9,512 nt of DNA, from contig CALEMZ010000344.1 in assembly GCA_937910975.1 (NCBI GenBank), positions 1 through 9,512 of the forward strand, read 5' to 3'. The notes under the pieces are model-generated. The model did no database searches. It was not told the DNA's origin and worked only from the letters and a program-made list of their open reading frames with translations. Origin of the DNA: an uncultured Pseudorhodobacter sp. Its GTDB lineage: Bacteria; Pseudomonadota; Alphaproteobacteria; Rhodobacterales; Rhodobacteraceae. Shown here one piece after another: positions 1 to 6,781 of this stretch. Positions within the stretch are counted from its first letter, which is position 1, and every line of letters begins with the position of its first letter. The position numbers and the translations under genes were made by a program.

Positions 1-704
1 CACCCGAGGATCAGTTGCCGTTCCAGCGATTGTTGGGCGATGGCAGCCAATGGGGGCTGCGGCTAACCTACATCTTGCAACCCTCGCCCGATGGTCTGGC
101 GCAGGCCTATCTTCTGGCTGAGGATTTTCTGGCGGGCGCAGCTTCGGCCATGGTACTGGGCGACAACATCTTTTTCGGCCATGGCCTGCCCGAAATGCTT
201 GCCTCTGCTGATGCGCGTGAGACGGGCGGCACAGTGTTTGGCTACCGCGTGGCCGACCCGGAGCGATATGGCGTTGTGGATTTTGCACCCGATGGGCAGG
301 TGCGCGCAATCATCGAAAAGCCAGCGCAGCCCCCCTCAAATTACGCGGTGACGGGGCTTTACTACCTTGACGGCATGGCCCCGGAGCTTGCCCGCCAAAT
401 CACGCCTTCCGCGCGGGGGGAACTGGAGATTGCCGATCTGCTGGACCTCTACCTCAAACGCGGGACATTGCAGGTGGAACAAATGGGCCGCGGCTTTGCC
501 TGGCTCGATACCGGCACTCATGAAAGCTTGCTGGATGCCGGTAATTTCGTGCGAACCTTACAGATGCGCCAAGGTTTGCAAGTCGGTTGCCCTGAAGAAA
601 TTGCCTATCAAAAAGGCTGGATCGACCGCGCAGCGCTGCTAGCCCGCGCAGAGCTGTTTCGCAAAAATGATTATGGCAAGTATCTGAGCGATCTGGCCAA
701 ATAG
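1..704 (+). CDS. rfbA: Glucose-1-phosphate thymidylyltransferase RfbA/RmlA, 5'-truncated by the window edge
   Basis: RfbA makes dTDP-glucose from dTTP and glucose-1-phosphate, the first step towards dTDP-rhamnose and other dTDP-deoxysugars, in the cytoplasm. The frame is open from base 3 to a TAG at 702-704 (233 codons). It reads in family register from the first codon (PEDQLPFQRLLGDGS, then QPSPDGLAQA), so the TTG at base 15 is internal and the true start lies outside. About 56 N-terminal residues are missing compared with the usual ~293, including the glycine-rich nucleotide-binding loop. Visible motifs are VLGDNIFFGHG with the metal-binding Asp at 162-164, EKP then SNYAVTGLYYLD, RGELEIADL, FAWLDTGTHESLLDAGNF with the second metal Asp, and CPEEIAYQKGWID. 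All look intact. It converges on the UDP-glucuronate epimerase gene with a 15-bp gap. It is probably the last gene of an rfb operon to the left (inference). Confidence 0.96.
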   Translation, partial: PEDQLPFQRLLGDGSQWGLRLTYILQPSPDGLAQAYLLAEDFLAGAASAMVLGDNIFFGHGLPEMLASADARETGGTVFGYRVADPERYGVVDFAPDGQVRAIIEKPAQPPSNYAVTGLYYLDGMAPELARQITPSARGELEIADLLDLYLKRGTLQVEQMGRGFAWLDTGTHESLLDAGNFVRTLQMRQGLQVGCPEEIAYQKGWIDRAALLARAELFRKNDYGKYLSDLAK

Positions 705-719
705 GGGGCAGTAACCTCA

Positions 720-1727
720 TTATTTCCCGGAATAGTCGCGATACCATTCGATGAAGCGCACGATGCCAGTGCGCACATCGGTCTGCGGGTGATAGCCTGT
801 CAGGCGTTGCAACAGGCTTGCATCCGCCCAGGTTTGCGGAACATCGCCCGCCTGCATCGGCAGCAGGTTGCGGGTCGTTTTCATCCCCAGACAATCCTCG
901 ATCGCGTCGATGAAATCGGTCAGCTTCACCTTGTCGGAATTGCCGATATTGACCACGCGCCAAGGGGCCACGGGCGACAGGCTATCACCTTCCGGCACCG
1001 CGCCATCCTCCGGCCTTTGCGGAACCACATCCATCAACAGCCGGATACCGCGCACGAGGTCGTCGACATAGGTGAAATCGCGGTACATCTCACCGTGATT
1101 GTAAACATCAATCGCGCGGCCTTCGAGCGTGGAATCAACGAATTTGTAAAGCGCCATATCGGGGCGCCCCCATGGGCCGTAAACGGTGAAAAAACGGAAC
1201 ATGGTGACGGGCAGGCCATAAATATGCGCATAGGCATGCGACATGTTTTCATTGGCTTTTTTGGTGGCCGCGTAAAAGGACATCTGCGTGTCCACCTTAT
1301 CGCTTTCGGCATAAGGCACCGCCTCATTGGCCCCGTAAACCGATGAGGTGGAGGCCATCAGCAAATGCTGAACCTTCAGCCGTCGCGCGGCCTCCATCAC
1401 GTTGAACGACCCGACGATATTGCTTTCGAGATAGGCGCGCGGGTTCTCAATACTATAGCGCACCCCCGCCTGGGCCGCGAGATGGACGATGATATCGGGC
1501 GCGAAAGTATCGGCCACCCGGTCAAACAGCGCCTGATCTTCCAGCATGCCCTCGGTCGCGGCGAAGTTGGGGCTTTGCAAGAGGATCTGATGTCGCCGCT
1601 GCTTCAGCGCGACATCGTAATAATCCGTCATGCCGTCAAAGCCATGCACCTCCACCCCTTCGCGCAGCAAAAGTTGCGCGAGGTGAAAGCCGATGAAGCC
1701 TGCCGTGCCTGTGATCAATACCCGCAT
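720..1727 (-). CDS. UDP-glucuronate 4-epimerase (CapI/LpsL/Uge type), NAD-dependent extended SDR
   Basis: This gene encodes a 335-residue NAD-dependent epimerase of the extended short-chain dehydrogenase class. Its pattern is that of bacterial UDP-glucuronate 4-epimerases, which make UDP-galacturonate for LPS and capsule. The NAD-binding loop GTAGFIG is at residues 7-13, HLAAQAGVRYSIENP is near 82-96, the STSSVYG active-site strand is at 126-132, and the YxxxK pair is Y152/K156. FRFFTVYGPWGRPDMAL (178-194) and YRDFTYVDDLV (215-225) are typical of this subfamily. I place the start at the ATG at 1727, where the nucleotide-binding strand begins (MRVLITG). The in-frame upstream ATG at 1793 would add 22 unrelated residues and overlap galE. 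The Shine-Dalgarno is weak (GGGCGG, about 4 nt away). The gene follows galE by 25 nt, so the two are probably co-transcribed. A 5-epimerase or another UDP-sugar epimerase activity is possible. Confidence 0.93.
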   Translation of the reverse strand: MRVLITGTAGFIGFHLAQLLLREGVEVHGFDGMTDYYDVALKQRRHQILLQSPNFAATEGMLEDQALFDRVADTFAPDIIVHLAAQAGVRYSIENPRAYLESNIVGSFNVMEAARRLKVQHLLMASTSSVYGANEAVPYAESDKVDTQMSFYAATKKANENMSHAYAHIYGLPVTMFRFFTVYGPWGRPDMALYKFVDSTLEGRAIDVYNHGEMYRDFTYVDDLVRGIRLLMDVVPQRPEDGAVPEGDSLSPVAPWRVVNIGNSDKVKLTDFIDAIEDCLGMKTTRNLLPMQAGDVPQTWADASLLQRLTGYHPQTDVRTGIVRFIEWYRDYSGK

Positions 1728-1752
1728 AAACCGCCCGTTACCTGCTATCTCG

Positions 1753-2739
1753 TTACTTGTTATAATGCCCGCTCTCATGCCAACGCCATGCATCGGTAAT
1801 CATTTGCTTCAGGGTGGAGCGTTTGGGCGCCCAACCCAATTCCTCCACCGCGCGGGCAGAACCTGAAACGAGGCAGACAGCATCACCGGCGCGGCGCGGG
1901 CCCTCGATCATCGGCACGGCGCGGTTGGTGACCGCGCGGGCCTCATCCACCACCTGCCGCACGGAAAAGCCAGCACCCGTGCCGAGGCAAAACACCCGGC
2001 TGTCCTTGCCCGCCTCCAGCCAGCGCAGGCCCAGAACATGGGCATCCACAAGATCCGAGACATGCACATAATCGCGGATACAGGTGCCATCCGCAGTGGG
2101 GTAATCGGTGCCATGCAGCGTAAGCGCCGCGCGCTTGCCGCTGACCACATCCAGCATCAGCGGGATCAGGTGGGTTTCGGGCAGATGGAACTCGCCCACC
2201 TCCGCCTCAGGGTCCGCGCCTGCCACGTTGAAATAGCGGTAGATCACTGTGCGCAAGCCAGAAGCGATGCCAAAATCGCGCAACATTTCCTCGATCGCAC
2301 GCTTGGAGGAGCCGTAGGGGTTTGTCGGTCTCTGCCGCGTCTCCTCCTCCAGCACCACGCCATCTTGGTCGCCATAGGTCGCACAGGTAGAGGAGAAAAC
2401 GAAATCGAGGCATCCCGCGGCAATCGCCGCTTCAATCAGGTTCAGCGACCCGCCCACATTGGCGCGCCAATATGGCCCCGGATTGGCCACAGCCTCGCCC
2501 ATCTGGCTCAGCGCCGCAAAATGCATCACGGCCACGGGCTGCCATTTGGCAAACACTTCATCCAGCCGCGCGCGGTCCAGCACATCGCCACGCTCAAACG
2601 GGCCGAATTTGACGGCCTCTTCCCAGCCTGTCGCGAGATTATCAAAGGTAACAGGCACATAGCCCGCTTTTGCCAAGGCCTTGCACGCATGCGAGCCGAT
2701 ATAGCCCGCCCCACCTGTCACCAGCACATTCTTTTGCAT
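1753..2739 (-). CDS. galE: UDP-glucose 4-epimerase GalE
   Basis: GalE interconverts UDP-glucose and UDP-galactose with tightly bound NAD+, feeding galactose into surface glycans. The 328-residue protein is close to the usual ~330-340. Visible features are the GGAGYIG NAD loop (9-15), D33/N34 after the second strand, HFAALSQMGEA (73-83), the FSSTCATYGD strand (115-124), Y142/K146 in NPYGSSK, YRYFNVAGADP (167-177) and DGTCIRDYVHVSDLVDAH (217-234). These are standard GalE hallmarks with no missing catalytic residue. I choose the ATG at 2739; in-frame TTG (2742) and GTG (2745) codons lie just upstream. A modest purine-rich site, AAGAGCGG, lies about 5 nt upstream of that ATG. It heads a probable two-gene operon with the UDP-glucuronate epimerase, and it is divergent from kdsD across 235 bp. 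Confidence 0.96.
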   Translation of the reverse strand: MQKNVLVTGGAGYIGSHACKALAKAGYVPVTFDNLATGWEEAVKFGPFERGDVLDRARLDEVFAKWQPVAVMHFAALSQMGEAVANPGPYWRANVGGSLNLIEAAIAAGCLDFVFSSTCATYGDQDGVVLEEETRQRPTNPYGSSKRAIEEMLRDFGIASGLRTVIYRYFNVAGADPEAEVGEFHLPETHLIPLMLDVVSGKRAALTLHGTDYPTADGTCIRDYVHVSDLVDAHVLGLRWLEAGKDSRVFCLGTGAGFSVRQVVDEARAVTNRAVPMIEGPRRAGDAVCLVSGSARAVEELGWAPKRSTLKQMITDAWRWHESGHYNK

Positions 2740-2885
2740 CAACACCGCTCTTGTCTTGCGCCCCGCCGCGCCCTTTGCTCCGCCGCAAAGTCCTCAGACT
2801 GCCCCGGAGCCTCCGGCGCCAAACTCCCCCTTTTGCACCCCGAAAGTCAAGCGCCTGACGGGTAAGCGGGGCTATTGCGCACGCT

Positions 2886-2922
2886 GATTGATCCGGTGGC
2901 GCTTCCGCCTTTCAGATCAATC
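2886..2922. repeat. 8-bp inverted repeat with a nested small hairpin, upstream of kdsD
   Basis: GATTGATC (2886-2893) is the exact reverse complement of GATCAATC (2915-2922), with a 21-bp spacer. Inside the spacer GGCG (2898-2901) and CGCC (2906-2909) can form a second 4-bp hairpin around CTTC. The element lies 52 bp before the kdsD start in the 235-bp galE-kdsD divergent spacer, so it could be an operator or a leader structure. No T-run follows it on either strand, so an intrinsic terminator is unlikely. The rest of the spacer holds a short GC-rich dyad (CCGGA-GCC-TCCGG, 2804-2816) and no promoter I would defend. Confidence 0.4.
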
Positions 2923-2963
2923 CGTTCCCTTGTATGAAGACAGAAGTGCCGCGCGTATCGTCC

Positions 2964-2969
2964 AAAGGA
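2964..2969 (+). promoter_or_regulatory. Ribosome binding site of kdsD (decides the start)
   Basis: AAAGGA ends 5 nt before the ATG at 2975. It supports a 322-residue KdsD over the longer in-frame reading that begins at 2888, which would run through the upstream inverted repeat and has no family match at its N-terminus. Confidence 0.75.
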
Positions 2970-2974
2970 CCCCC

Positions 2975-3943
2975 ATGACCAAAGCCATGCCCCATAACGC
3001 CATGCCGCTTGAGGCCGCTGCCCGCGTGCTGCGCATCGAAGGCGAGGCGCTTTTGGCCTTGGCCGCAAACCTGCCCGCCGATTTTTCAGCGGCCGTGGAA
3101 CAGTTGATCGTCTGCAAAGGCCGGGTGATCCTGTCTGGCATCGGAAAATCCGGTCATATCGCGCGCAAAATCGCGGCTACGCTCTCCTCCACCGGAACGC
3201 CTGCTTATTTCGTGCATCCCGCCGAGGCGAGCCACGGCGATCTTGGCACCATCACGCCAACGGATGTGGTCATCGCCCTGTCAAATTCCGGCGAAACGAC
3301 GGAGCTAGGCGATCTGATCGCCCATACAAAACGCTTCTCCATCCCACTGATCGCGATTTCCTCCCGCGCCGCCAGCACGCTGGCGCAAGCCGCCGATCTG
3401 TGTTTGACGCTGCCCGCCGCGCCCGAAGCTTGCCCACTGGGCCTCGCCCCCACCACCTCCACCACCATGGCGCTGGCCCTGGGCGATGCGTTGGCCGTGG
3501 CGCTGATGGAGCGGCGCGGGTTTGAGCCGGAACATTTTCGCGCCTTCCATCCCGGTGGTCGCCTTGGCGCGAGGTTGGCCCGCGTTGGTCAATTGATGCG
3601 CGGGGCGGAGGATCTGCCCTTGGTGCCAACCGATGCGCCCATGGCAGAAACCCTTCTGGTCATGACGCAAAAGGGCTTTGGCACGGCGGGCGTTGTGGCG
3701 GATGGCAAGCTGGCAGGCGTCATTACCGATGGTGATTTACGCCGTAATATGGACGGCCTGATGGGCAAAACCGCGCTGGATGTCGCGACCCGCACACCGC
3801 TGACAGCACCTCCCGAAATGCTGGCGGTAGAGGCGATAGCCCTGATGAACCAGCGCAAGATCACCATGCTGTTTGTCACCGATGCAGAAAGCCGCCCGCT
3901 GGGCATTTTGCATATCCATGATTGCCTGCGTGCTGGCCTATAA
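2975..3943 (+). CDS. kdsD: Arabinose-5-phosphate isomerase KdsD/KpsF (SIS domain plus two CBS domains)
   Basis: KdsD converts ribulose-5-phosphate to arabinose-5-phosphate, the first committed step to Kdo, the sugar linking lipid A to the LPS core and found in some capsules. The 322 residues match the family length (E. coli KdsD 328). The SIS domain spans about 38-170, with the phosphate-binding LSGIGKSGHIARK (53-65), ASHGDLG (85-91), ALSNSGETTE (101-110), TTSTTMALALGDALA (160-174) and FHPGGRLG (191-198). K58, H87, E110 and H192 align, offset by one, with the residues I recall as catalytic in E. coli KdsD. CBS repeats follow at about 208-262 and 268-322, the first containing GVITDGDLRR. The stop lies 27 nt before the kdsB-like gene, so the two are probably an operon. 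kdsA and kdsC are not in the window. It could be the capsule paralogue KpsF rather than the housekeeping enzyme; sequence alone does not separate them. Confidence 0.94.
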   Translation: MTKAMPHNAMPLEAAARVLRIEGEALLALAANLPADFSAAVEQLIVCKGRVILSGIGKSGHIARKIAATLSSTGTPAYFVHPAEASHGDLGTITPTDVVIALSNSGETTELGDLIAHTKRFSIPLIAISSRAASTLAQAADLCLTLPAAPEACPLGLAPTTSTTMALALGDALAVALMERRGFEPEHFRAFHPGGRLGARLARVGQLMRGAEDLPLVPTDAPMAETLLVMTQKGFGTAGVVADGKLAGVITDGDLRRNMDGLMGKTALDVATRTPLTAPPEMLAVEAIALMNQRKITMLFVTDAESRPLGILHIHDCLRAGL

Positions 3944-3960
3944 TCAACCGCCAATTCCCA

Positions 3961-3965
3961 AAAGG
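3961..3965 (+). promoter_or_regulatory. Ribosome binding site of the kdsB-like gene (decides the start)
   Basis: AAAGG sits 5 nt before the ATG at 3971. An in-frame GTG at 3965 overlaps this site, so the ATG is the better start. Confidence 0.7.
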
Positions 3966-3970
3966 TGCCC

Positions 3971-4753
3971 ATGAAAACCGTCATCATCATCCCCGCCCGC
4001 TACGCCTCCACCCGCTATCCCGGCAAACCGCTTGTCGGGCTACGCGGCCCGGACGGGGTTACGAAAACGTTGATCCAACGCAGTTGGGAGACGGCGATGG
4101 CTGCCTCCGGCATCGCGGAGGTGCATGTCGCAACCGATGATGATCGTATCCGCGCAGCAGCGGAAGGTTTCGGAGCCTCAGTCATCATGACGTCACCCGA
4201 GGCCGAGAACGGCACGATGCGCTGCGCCGAGGCCATGGCAAACGCGGGGATTGAGGCCGATCTGGTCATCAACCTGCAAGGTGATGCCCCCCTGACGCCG
4301 CCCTGGTTCGTCGAAGCGCTGGCAGAGGCGATGGAAACCTCGCCCGCGCAATGCGCAACACCTGTCGTTCGCTGTGACGCCGAGACCGCCTCGCATTTCC
4401 GCGAAGACCGCCGCCATGGCCGGGTGGGCGGCACCACGGCAGTATTTGACGCCAATATGCGTGCGCTCTACTTCTCCAAAGAGGTGATCCCCTTTACGCC
4501 AGAGGGCGCACAAACCCCGATCCCGGTGTTCCACCATGTCGGCATCTACGCTTACCGTCCCGCCGCGCTTGCCGCCTATCAGGGCTGGAAAATGGGACCG
4601 CTGGAGCGCAACGAAGGGTTGGAGCAGCTGCGGTTTTTGGAAAACGGGATGGAGATGGCCTGCGTCGAAGTGGATGGCAGGGGCCGCGTGTTCTGGGAGC
4701 TTAACAACCCGGTGGATGTGGCACGTATCGAAGGCGTATTGGCCAAGTTGTGA
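3971..4753 (+). CDS. kdsB: KdsB-like CMP-sugar synthetase (3-deoxy-manno-octulosonate cytidylyltransferase family), divergent motifs
   Basis: The family activates Kdo with CTP to CMP-Kdo for transfer to lipid A or capsule. The 260-residue protein (E. coli KdsB 248) opens with the CTP-binding IIIPARYASTRYPGKPL (5-21). It also has VHVATDDDRI (51-60), NLQGD (101-105), ALYFSKEVIPF (165-175), HHVGIYAYR (188-196) and LEQLRFLENG (217-226), which establish the fold and family. Several positions differ from E. coli-type KdsB as I recall it: GT(D/E)R reads GTMR (81-84), QGDEP reads QGDAP (103-107), the Lys of AVKVVLD reads Thr156, and the C-terminal VDTP reads LNNP (244-247), replacing an aspartate thought to bind metal. 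The frame is intact, so this looks like a distinct subfamily and not decay. Pairing with kdsD argues for Kdo or a related ulosonic acid as substrate. The gene ends 13 nt from the convergent EamA gene, inside a perfect inverted repeat. Confidence 0.85.
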   Translation: MKTVIIIPARYASTRYPGKPLVGLRGPDGVTKTLIQRSWETAMAASGIAEVHVATDDDRIRAAAEGFGASVIMTSPEAENGTMRCAEAMANAGIEADLVINLQGDAPLTPPWFVEALAEAMETSPAQCATPVVRCDAETASHFREDRRHGRVGGTTAVFDANMRALYFSKEVIPFTPEGAQTPIPVFHHVGIYAYRPAALAAYQGWKMGPLERNEGLEQLRFLENGMEMACVEVDGRGRVFWELNNPVDVARIEGVLAKL

Positions 4754-4775
4754 TCCCGGCCAGAAGTCACAACTT
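4745..4775. terminator. Perfect inverted repeat over two convergent stop codons, possible bidirectional terminator
   Basis: AAGTTGTGA (4745-4753) and TCACAACTT (4767-4775) are exact reverse complements separated by 13 bp. Each arm is the last two sense codons plus the TGA stop of one gene: the KdsB-like protein and the EamA transporter both end in Lys-Leu-stop. RNA from either strand can form the same 9-bp stem. Neither side has a good U-run (only TTT on the plus strand), so it is not a textbook intrinsic terminator; RNA 3'-end protection or Rho-assisted termination is possible. Confidence 0.5.
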
Positions 4776-5684
4776 TCCCGCCTGCCCGCCCGGCGTTACG
4801 GCGCGGCGCTTCAATTGCGCCTCGCGCCAGGTGATATAGCTTACTGCGCCAATGATCACCGCGCCGCCCAACAGCACGAACGGGTCCACCCCCTCGCCAA
4901 AAACCAGCGCCCCCAGCGCCGTCGCCCAAACCAGTTGCAAAAACGTCACCGGCTGCGTCACCGAAATAGGGGCCACGGCAAAGGCCCGCGTCATACAATA
5001 ATGCCCGGCGGTCGCGGCCAGTGCCACCACGGCCAGCCATGCCACCTGCACCGCCGTCACCGGCACCCACACCCAGATCGCAAAGGGTAACAGCCCCAGC
5101 GTCACCACAACCGACAAAATCCCCACAATCGCCCCGGCCGGCATCCGCCCGCTCAAGCTCTTGGCAAAGAGGTAAGACGCCGCAAAGTTGACCGCCGCCC
5201 CCAGCTGCGCCCAATGTCCCGGCTCAATCTCGCGCAAGCCCGGCCGCAGCACGATCAGCGCGCCCAGCAGCGCCACACCGATCGCGATAAGCCGCCTTGC
5301 AGCCAGCTTCTCGCCAAAAAGCAGGGCCGCGCCCAAAGTCACGCAAACTGGGTTGAGATAGCCTATTGCCGTCACCTCGGCCACAGGGATGCGCGCCATG
5401 GCGTAAAACCACAGTACCACCGCCAATGTATGCACGGCCCCGCGCAGCACGATCGCCCGGCCCAACCCCTGCGGCACACCCACCCGCCAAAGCGTCAGCA
5501 AGGACGGTGCCAGAAACACCACCCCCCAGCCAAAACGCAAAAATGCCGATTGCGCTGCGGGCAAGTCGGTCCCCAAATAGCGCACGACCCCGGTGACCAC
5601 CACGAAGAACAGGCCAGAGGCCAGCATCCACGCAATGCCAATCACTGGGCTAACGGCCGTCGGGGAATAGGAAGATTCGCTCAT
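4767..5684 (-). CDS. EamA/DMT-family transporter (10 TM, RhaT-like superfamily)
   Basis: This is a 305-residue inner-membrane protein of the drug/metabolite transporter superfamily, built from two EamA repeats of about five hydrophobic helices each (about 13-147 and 159-286). The repeats show the usual signatures: helix-terminal GEK (124-126) after NPVCVTLGAALLF in the first, and FGEGVDP (262-268) after QPVTFLQLVWATALGALV in the second. The C-terminus is basic (WREAQLKRR), fitting a cytoplasmic end. Substrate cannot be read from sequence; members move amino acids, nucleotides or other metabolites. I start at the ATG at 5684, giving the normal short N-terminal tail before TM1. An in-frame ATG at 5795 would add 37 residues whose first half uses many codons rare in GC-rich genes (TTA, ATA, AGA, CTA), so it is probably not coded. 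No good Shine-Dalgarno precedes 5684 (AGG abuts the ATG). It follows lysE by 114 nt on the same strand and may be co-transcribed. Confidence 0.85.
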   Translation of the reverse strand: MSESSYSPTAVSPVIGIAWMLASGLFFVVVTGVVRYLGTDLPAAQSAFLRFGWGVVFLAPSLLTLWRVGVPQGLGRAIVLRGAVHTLAVVLWFYAMARIPVAEVTAIGYLNPVCVTLGAALLFGEKLAARRLIAIGVALLGALIVLRPGLREIEPGHWAQLGAAVNFAASYLFAKSLSGRMPAGAIVGILSVVVTLGLLPFAIWVWVPVTAVQVAWLAVVALAATAGHYCMTRAFAVAPISVTQPVTFLQLVWATALGALVFGEGVDPFVLLGGAVIIGAVSYITWREAQLKRRAVTPGGQAGKL

Positions 5685-5798
5685 CCTGTCACAAAGCCCC
5701 AAGCCGCAGGCCACCGCAAGGCCACGCACGACTTGCCATAGGGCAAGATGAAAGGCTGATCGTCTCTGCCCTATTAAAACCCTCAAAAAAGACATGCC
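5685..5798 (-). promoter_or_regulatory. Leader/intergenic segment before the EamA gene with two mutually exclusive pairings
   Basis: This 114-bp stretch between the lysE stop and the EamA start holds a perfect hairpin CTTGCC-ATAG-GGCAAG (5732-5747). It also holds a second inverted pair, ATAGGGC (5738-5744) with GCCCTAT (5768-5774). The segment 5738-5744 takes part in both, so only one can form at a time. Such a choice is the logic of attenuators or translation-control leaders, but no U-run follows either stem. An in-frame ATG at 5795 directly after the lysE TGA (TGAGGCATG) could start a leader peptide or an extended protein. Function is inference. Confidence 0.35.
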
Positions 5799-6401
5799 TC
5801 AGCCAAAGACCAGCGCCGCTGCGATTGCCCACATCAAGCTGCCCACCGCCACCTCCAGCACCACCCAAGACCGGGGACGCGCCATCAGCGGGGCCAACAG
5901 TCGCGTACCATAACCCAAAGCAACAAAGAAACTGCCCGAGGCCGCAATCGCGCCTGCGCCAAAGGCCACGCCAAAGGGCGCATATTGCGCCGAAATCGCG
6001 CCGATCAGCACCAATGTATCCAGATAGACATGCGGGTTTGCCCATGTCAGCAGCAAGGCCGTCGCAATCACCCGGCCCCACGCGACCGGGGCCGTCGCCG
6101 TTGGAACCAAAGCCGCCCCACCCTGCCAAGCCGCCCGAAACCGCAGCGCGCCATAGACCAGCAAAAACGCGACCCCGGCCCAAAGCATCGCCTCCCCCAG
6201 CCATGGCATGCTTTTTGAGGCCGCGCCAAACCCCGCCACCCCGACGGCTATCAACACCGCATCCGAGGCCGCACAGACCAGAACCACCCATCCCACATGC
6301 TCGCGTCGAATACCTTGGCGCAGCACAAAGGCATTCTGCGCCCCAATCGCCGCGATCAGGCTGATCGACACCAGATATCCGGCCAGCAATGCCTCGATCA
6401 T
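5799..6401 (-). CDS. lysE: LysE/ArgO-family amino-acid exporter
   Basis: This 200-residue inner-membrane protein belongs to the LysE translocator family, whose close members export basic amino acids (LysE of Corynebacterium, ArgO of E. coli). Six hydrophobic segments are visible, at about 4-22, 36-58, 70-88, 108-121, 143-164 and 178-198. Diagnostic motifs are GAQNAFVLRQGIRR (20-33), ASDAVLI (45-51) with the conserved Asp47, and WANPHVYLDTLVLIG (120-134). The ATG at 6401 overlaps the TGA of the upstream ACT-domain gene in an ATGA, so translation is probably coupled; AAGGG at 6410-6414 is its own Shine-Dalgarno, 8 nt away. A divergent ArgP/LysG regulator makes lysine or arginine export, induced by intracellular excess, the likely role. 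The substrate itself is inferred from this arrangement. Confidence 0.93.
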   Translation of the reverse strand: MIEALLAGYLVSISLIAAIGAQNAFVLRQGIRREHVGWVVLVCAASDAVLIAVGVAGFGAASKSMPWLGEAMLWAGVAFLLVYGALRFRAAWQGGAALVPTATAPVAWGRVIATALLLTWANPHVYLDTLVLIGAISAQYAPFGVAFGAGAIAASGSFFVALGYGTRLLAPLMARPRSWVVLEVAVGSLMWAIAAALVFG

Positions 6402-6781
6402 GCCCGCAGCCCTTGCAAGATCCGCATCGCCTCATCCCGCCGCGCCCATTGCACAAAGACATGGTCATGGTGATATCCCGCAATCACATTGGCGCTGATG
6501 CCAGCCGCCGTCAACGCCGTGGCAATCGCCGCTGTCAGCCCCACCGCCTGCAAATCCGAATGCACAGCAAGGCTGATCCGCGCCCATCCCGGTTGATGCG
6601 CCACCTCTGCTGCACGCAAAGCGGCGACCGTGGCCACCACCGTCAGCCCCTCTTCCTCGGCCACCGTGGCAAAGGCCCCCGCCACCACCTGCCCCTGCGA
6701 AAGGCCAAAGCCGTATTCCTCCGGGTCCAGCCCCGGTGTCATGCGGCCCAGCAATTGCGCCAAATCTGAAATCCCGACCAT
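6398..6781 (-). CDS. Small ACT-domain protein (DUF2241/ACT_3 type), likely amino-acid sensor
   Basis: This 127-residue soluble protein has an N-terminal segment (MVGISDLAQLLGRMTPGL, 1-18) and a C-terminal ACT domain of the small stand-alone type. The ACT part shows ISLAVHSDLQAVGLTAAIA (69-87) and AGISANVIAGYHHDHVFV (93-110), the hallmark of the DUF2241/ACT_3 family. ACT domains bind amino acids and usually control partner proteins; this family has no well-established function. The ATG at 6781 has AAGGA at 6790-6794, 8 nt upstream. An in-frame ATG at 6832 would add 17 residues and run through the regulatory dyads, so I reject it. The stop overlaps the lysE start by 4 nt. Next to an exporter and an ArgP-type regulator, a role in sensing the exported amino acid is a reasonable inference. 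Confidence 0.87.
   Translation of the reverse strand: MVGISDLAQLLGRMTPGLDPEEYGFGLSQGQVVAGAFATVAEEEGLTVVATVAALRAAEVAHQPGWARISLAVHSDLQAVGLTAAIATALTAAGISANVIAGYHHDHVFVQWARRDEAMRILQGLRA

Noticed and set aside
699..725. AAATA...TATTT inverted repeat around the convergent rfbA and epimerase stops, similar in position to the kdsB/EamA palindrome
   Set aside because: Only 5 bp of A/T pairs with a 17-bp spacer; expected by chance and partly forced by the TAG and TTA stop codons.
720..1793. Longer reading of the UDP-glucuronate epimerase from the ATG at 1793
   Set aside because: The extra 22 residues do not look like family sequence and would overlap the galE 3' end; the Rossmann strand starts at the ATG at 1727.
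1753..2745. GalE start at GTG 2745 or TTG 2742
   Set aside because: The ATG at 2739 gives the normal GalE N-terminus, and the purine-rich site is better spaced for it.
2804..2816. CCGGA-GCC-TCCGG hairpin in the galE-kdsD spacer as a terminator
   Set aside because: The 5-bp stem has a 3-nt loop and no adjacent T-run; it lies between divergent genes where no transcript is expected to end.
2038..2865. Long plus-strand open frame opposite galE (275 codons)
   Set aside because: It is antisense to a clear galE with all motifs, rich in His, Arg and Cys, and matches no family I know; typical shadow frame in GC-rich DNA.
5689..6483. Minus-strand 264-codon open frame across lysE
   Set aside because: Glycine- and arginine-rich out-of-frame shadow of lysE, which has unmistakable family motifs in another frame.
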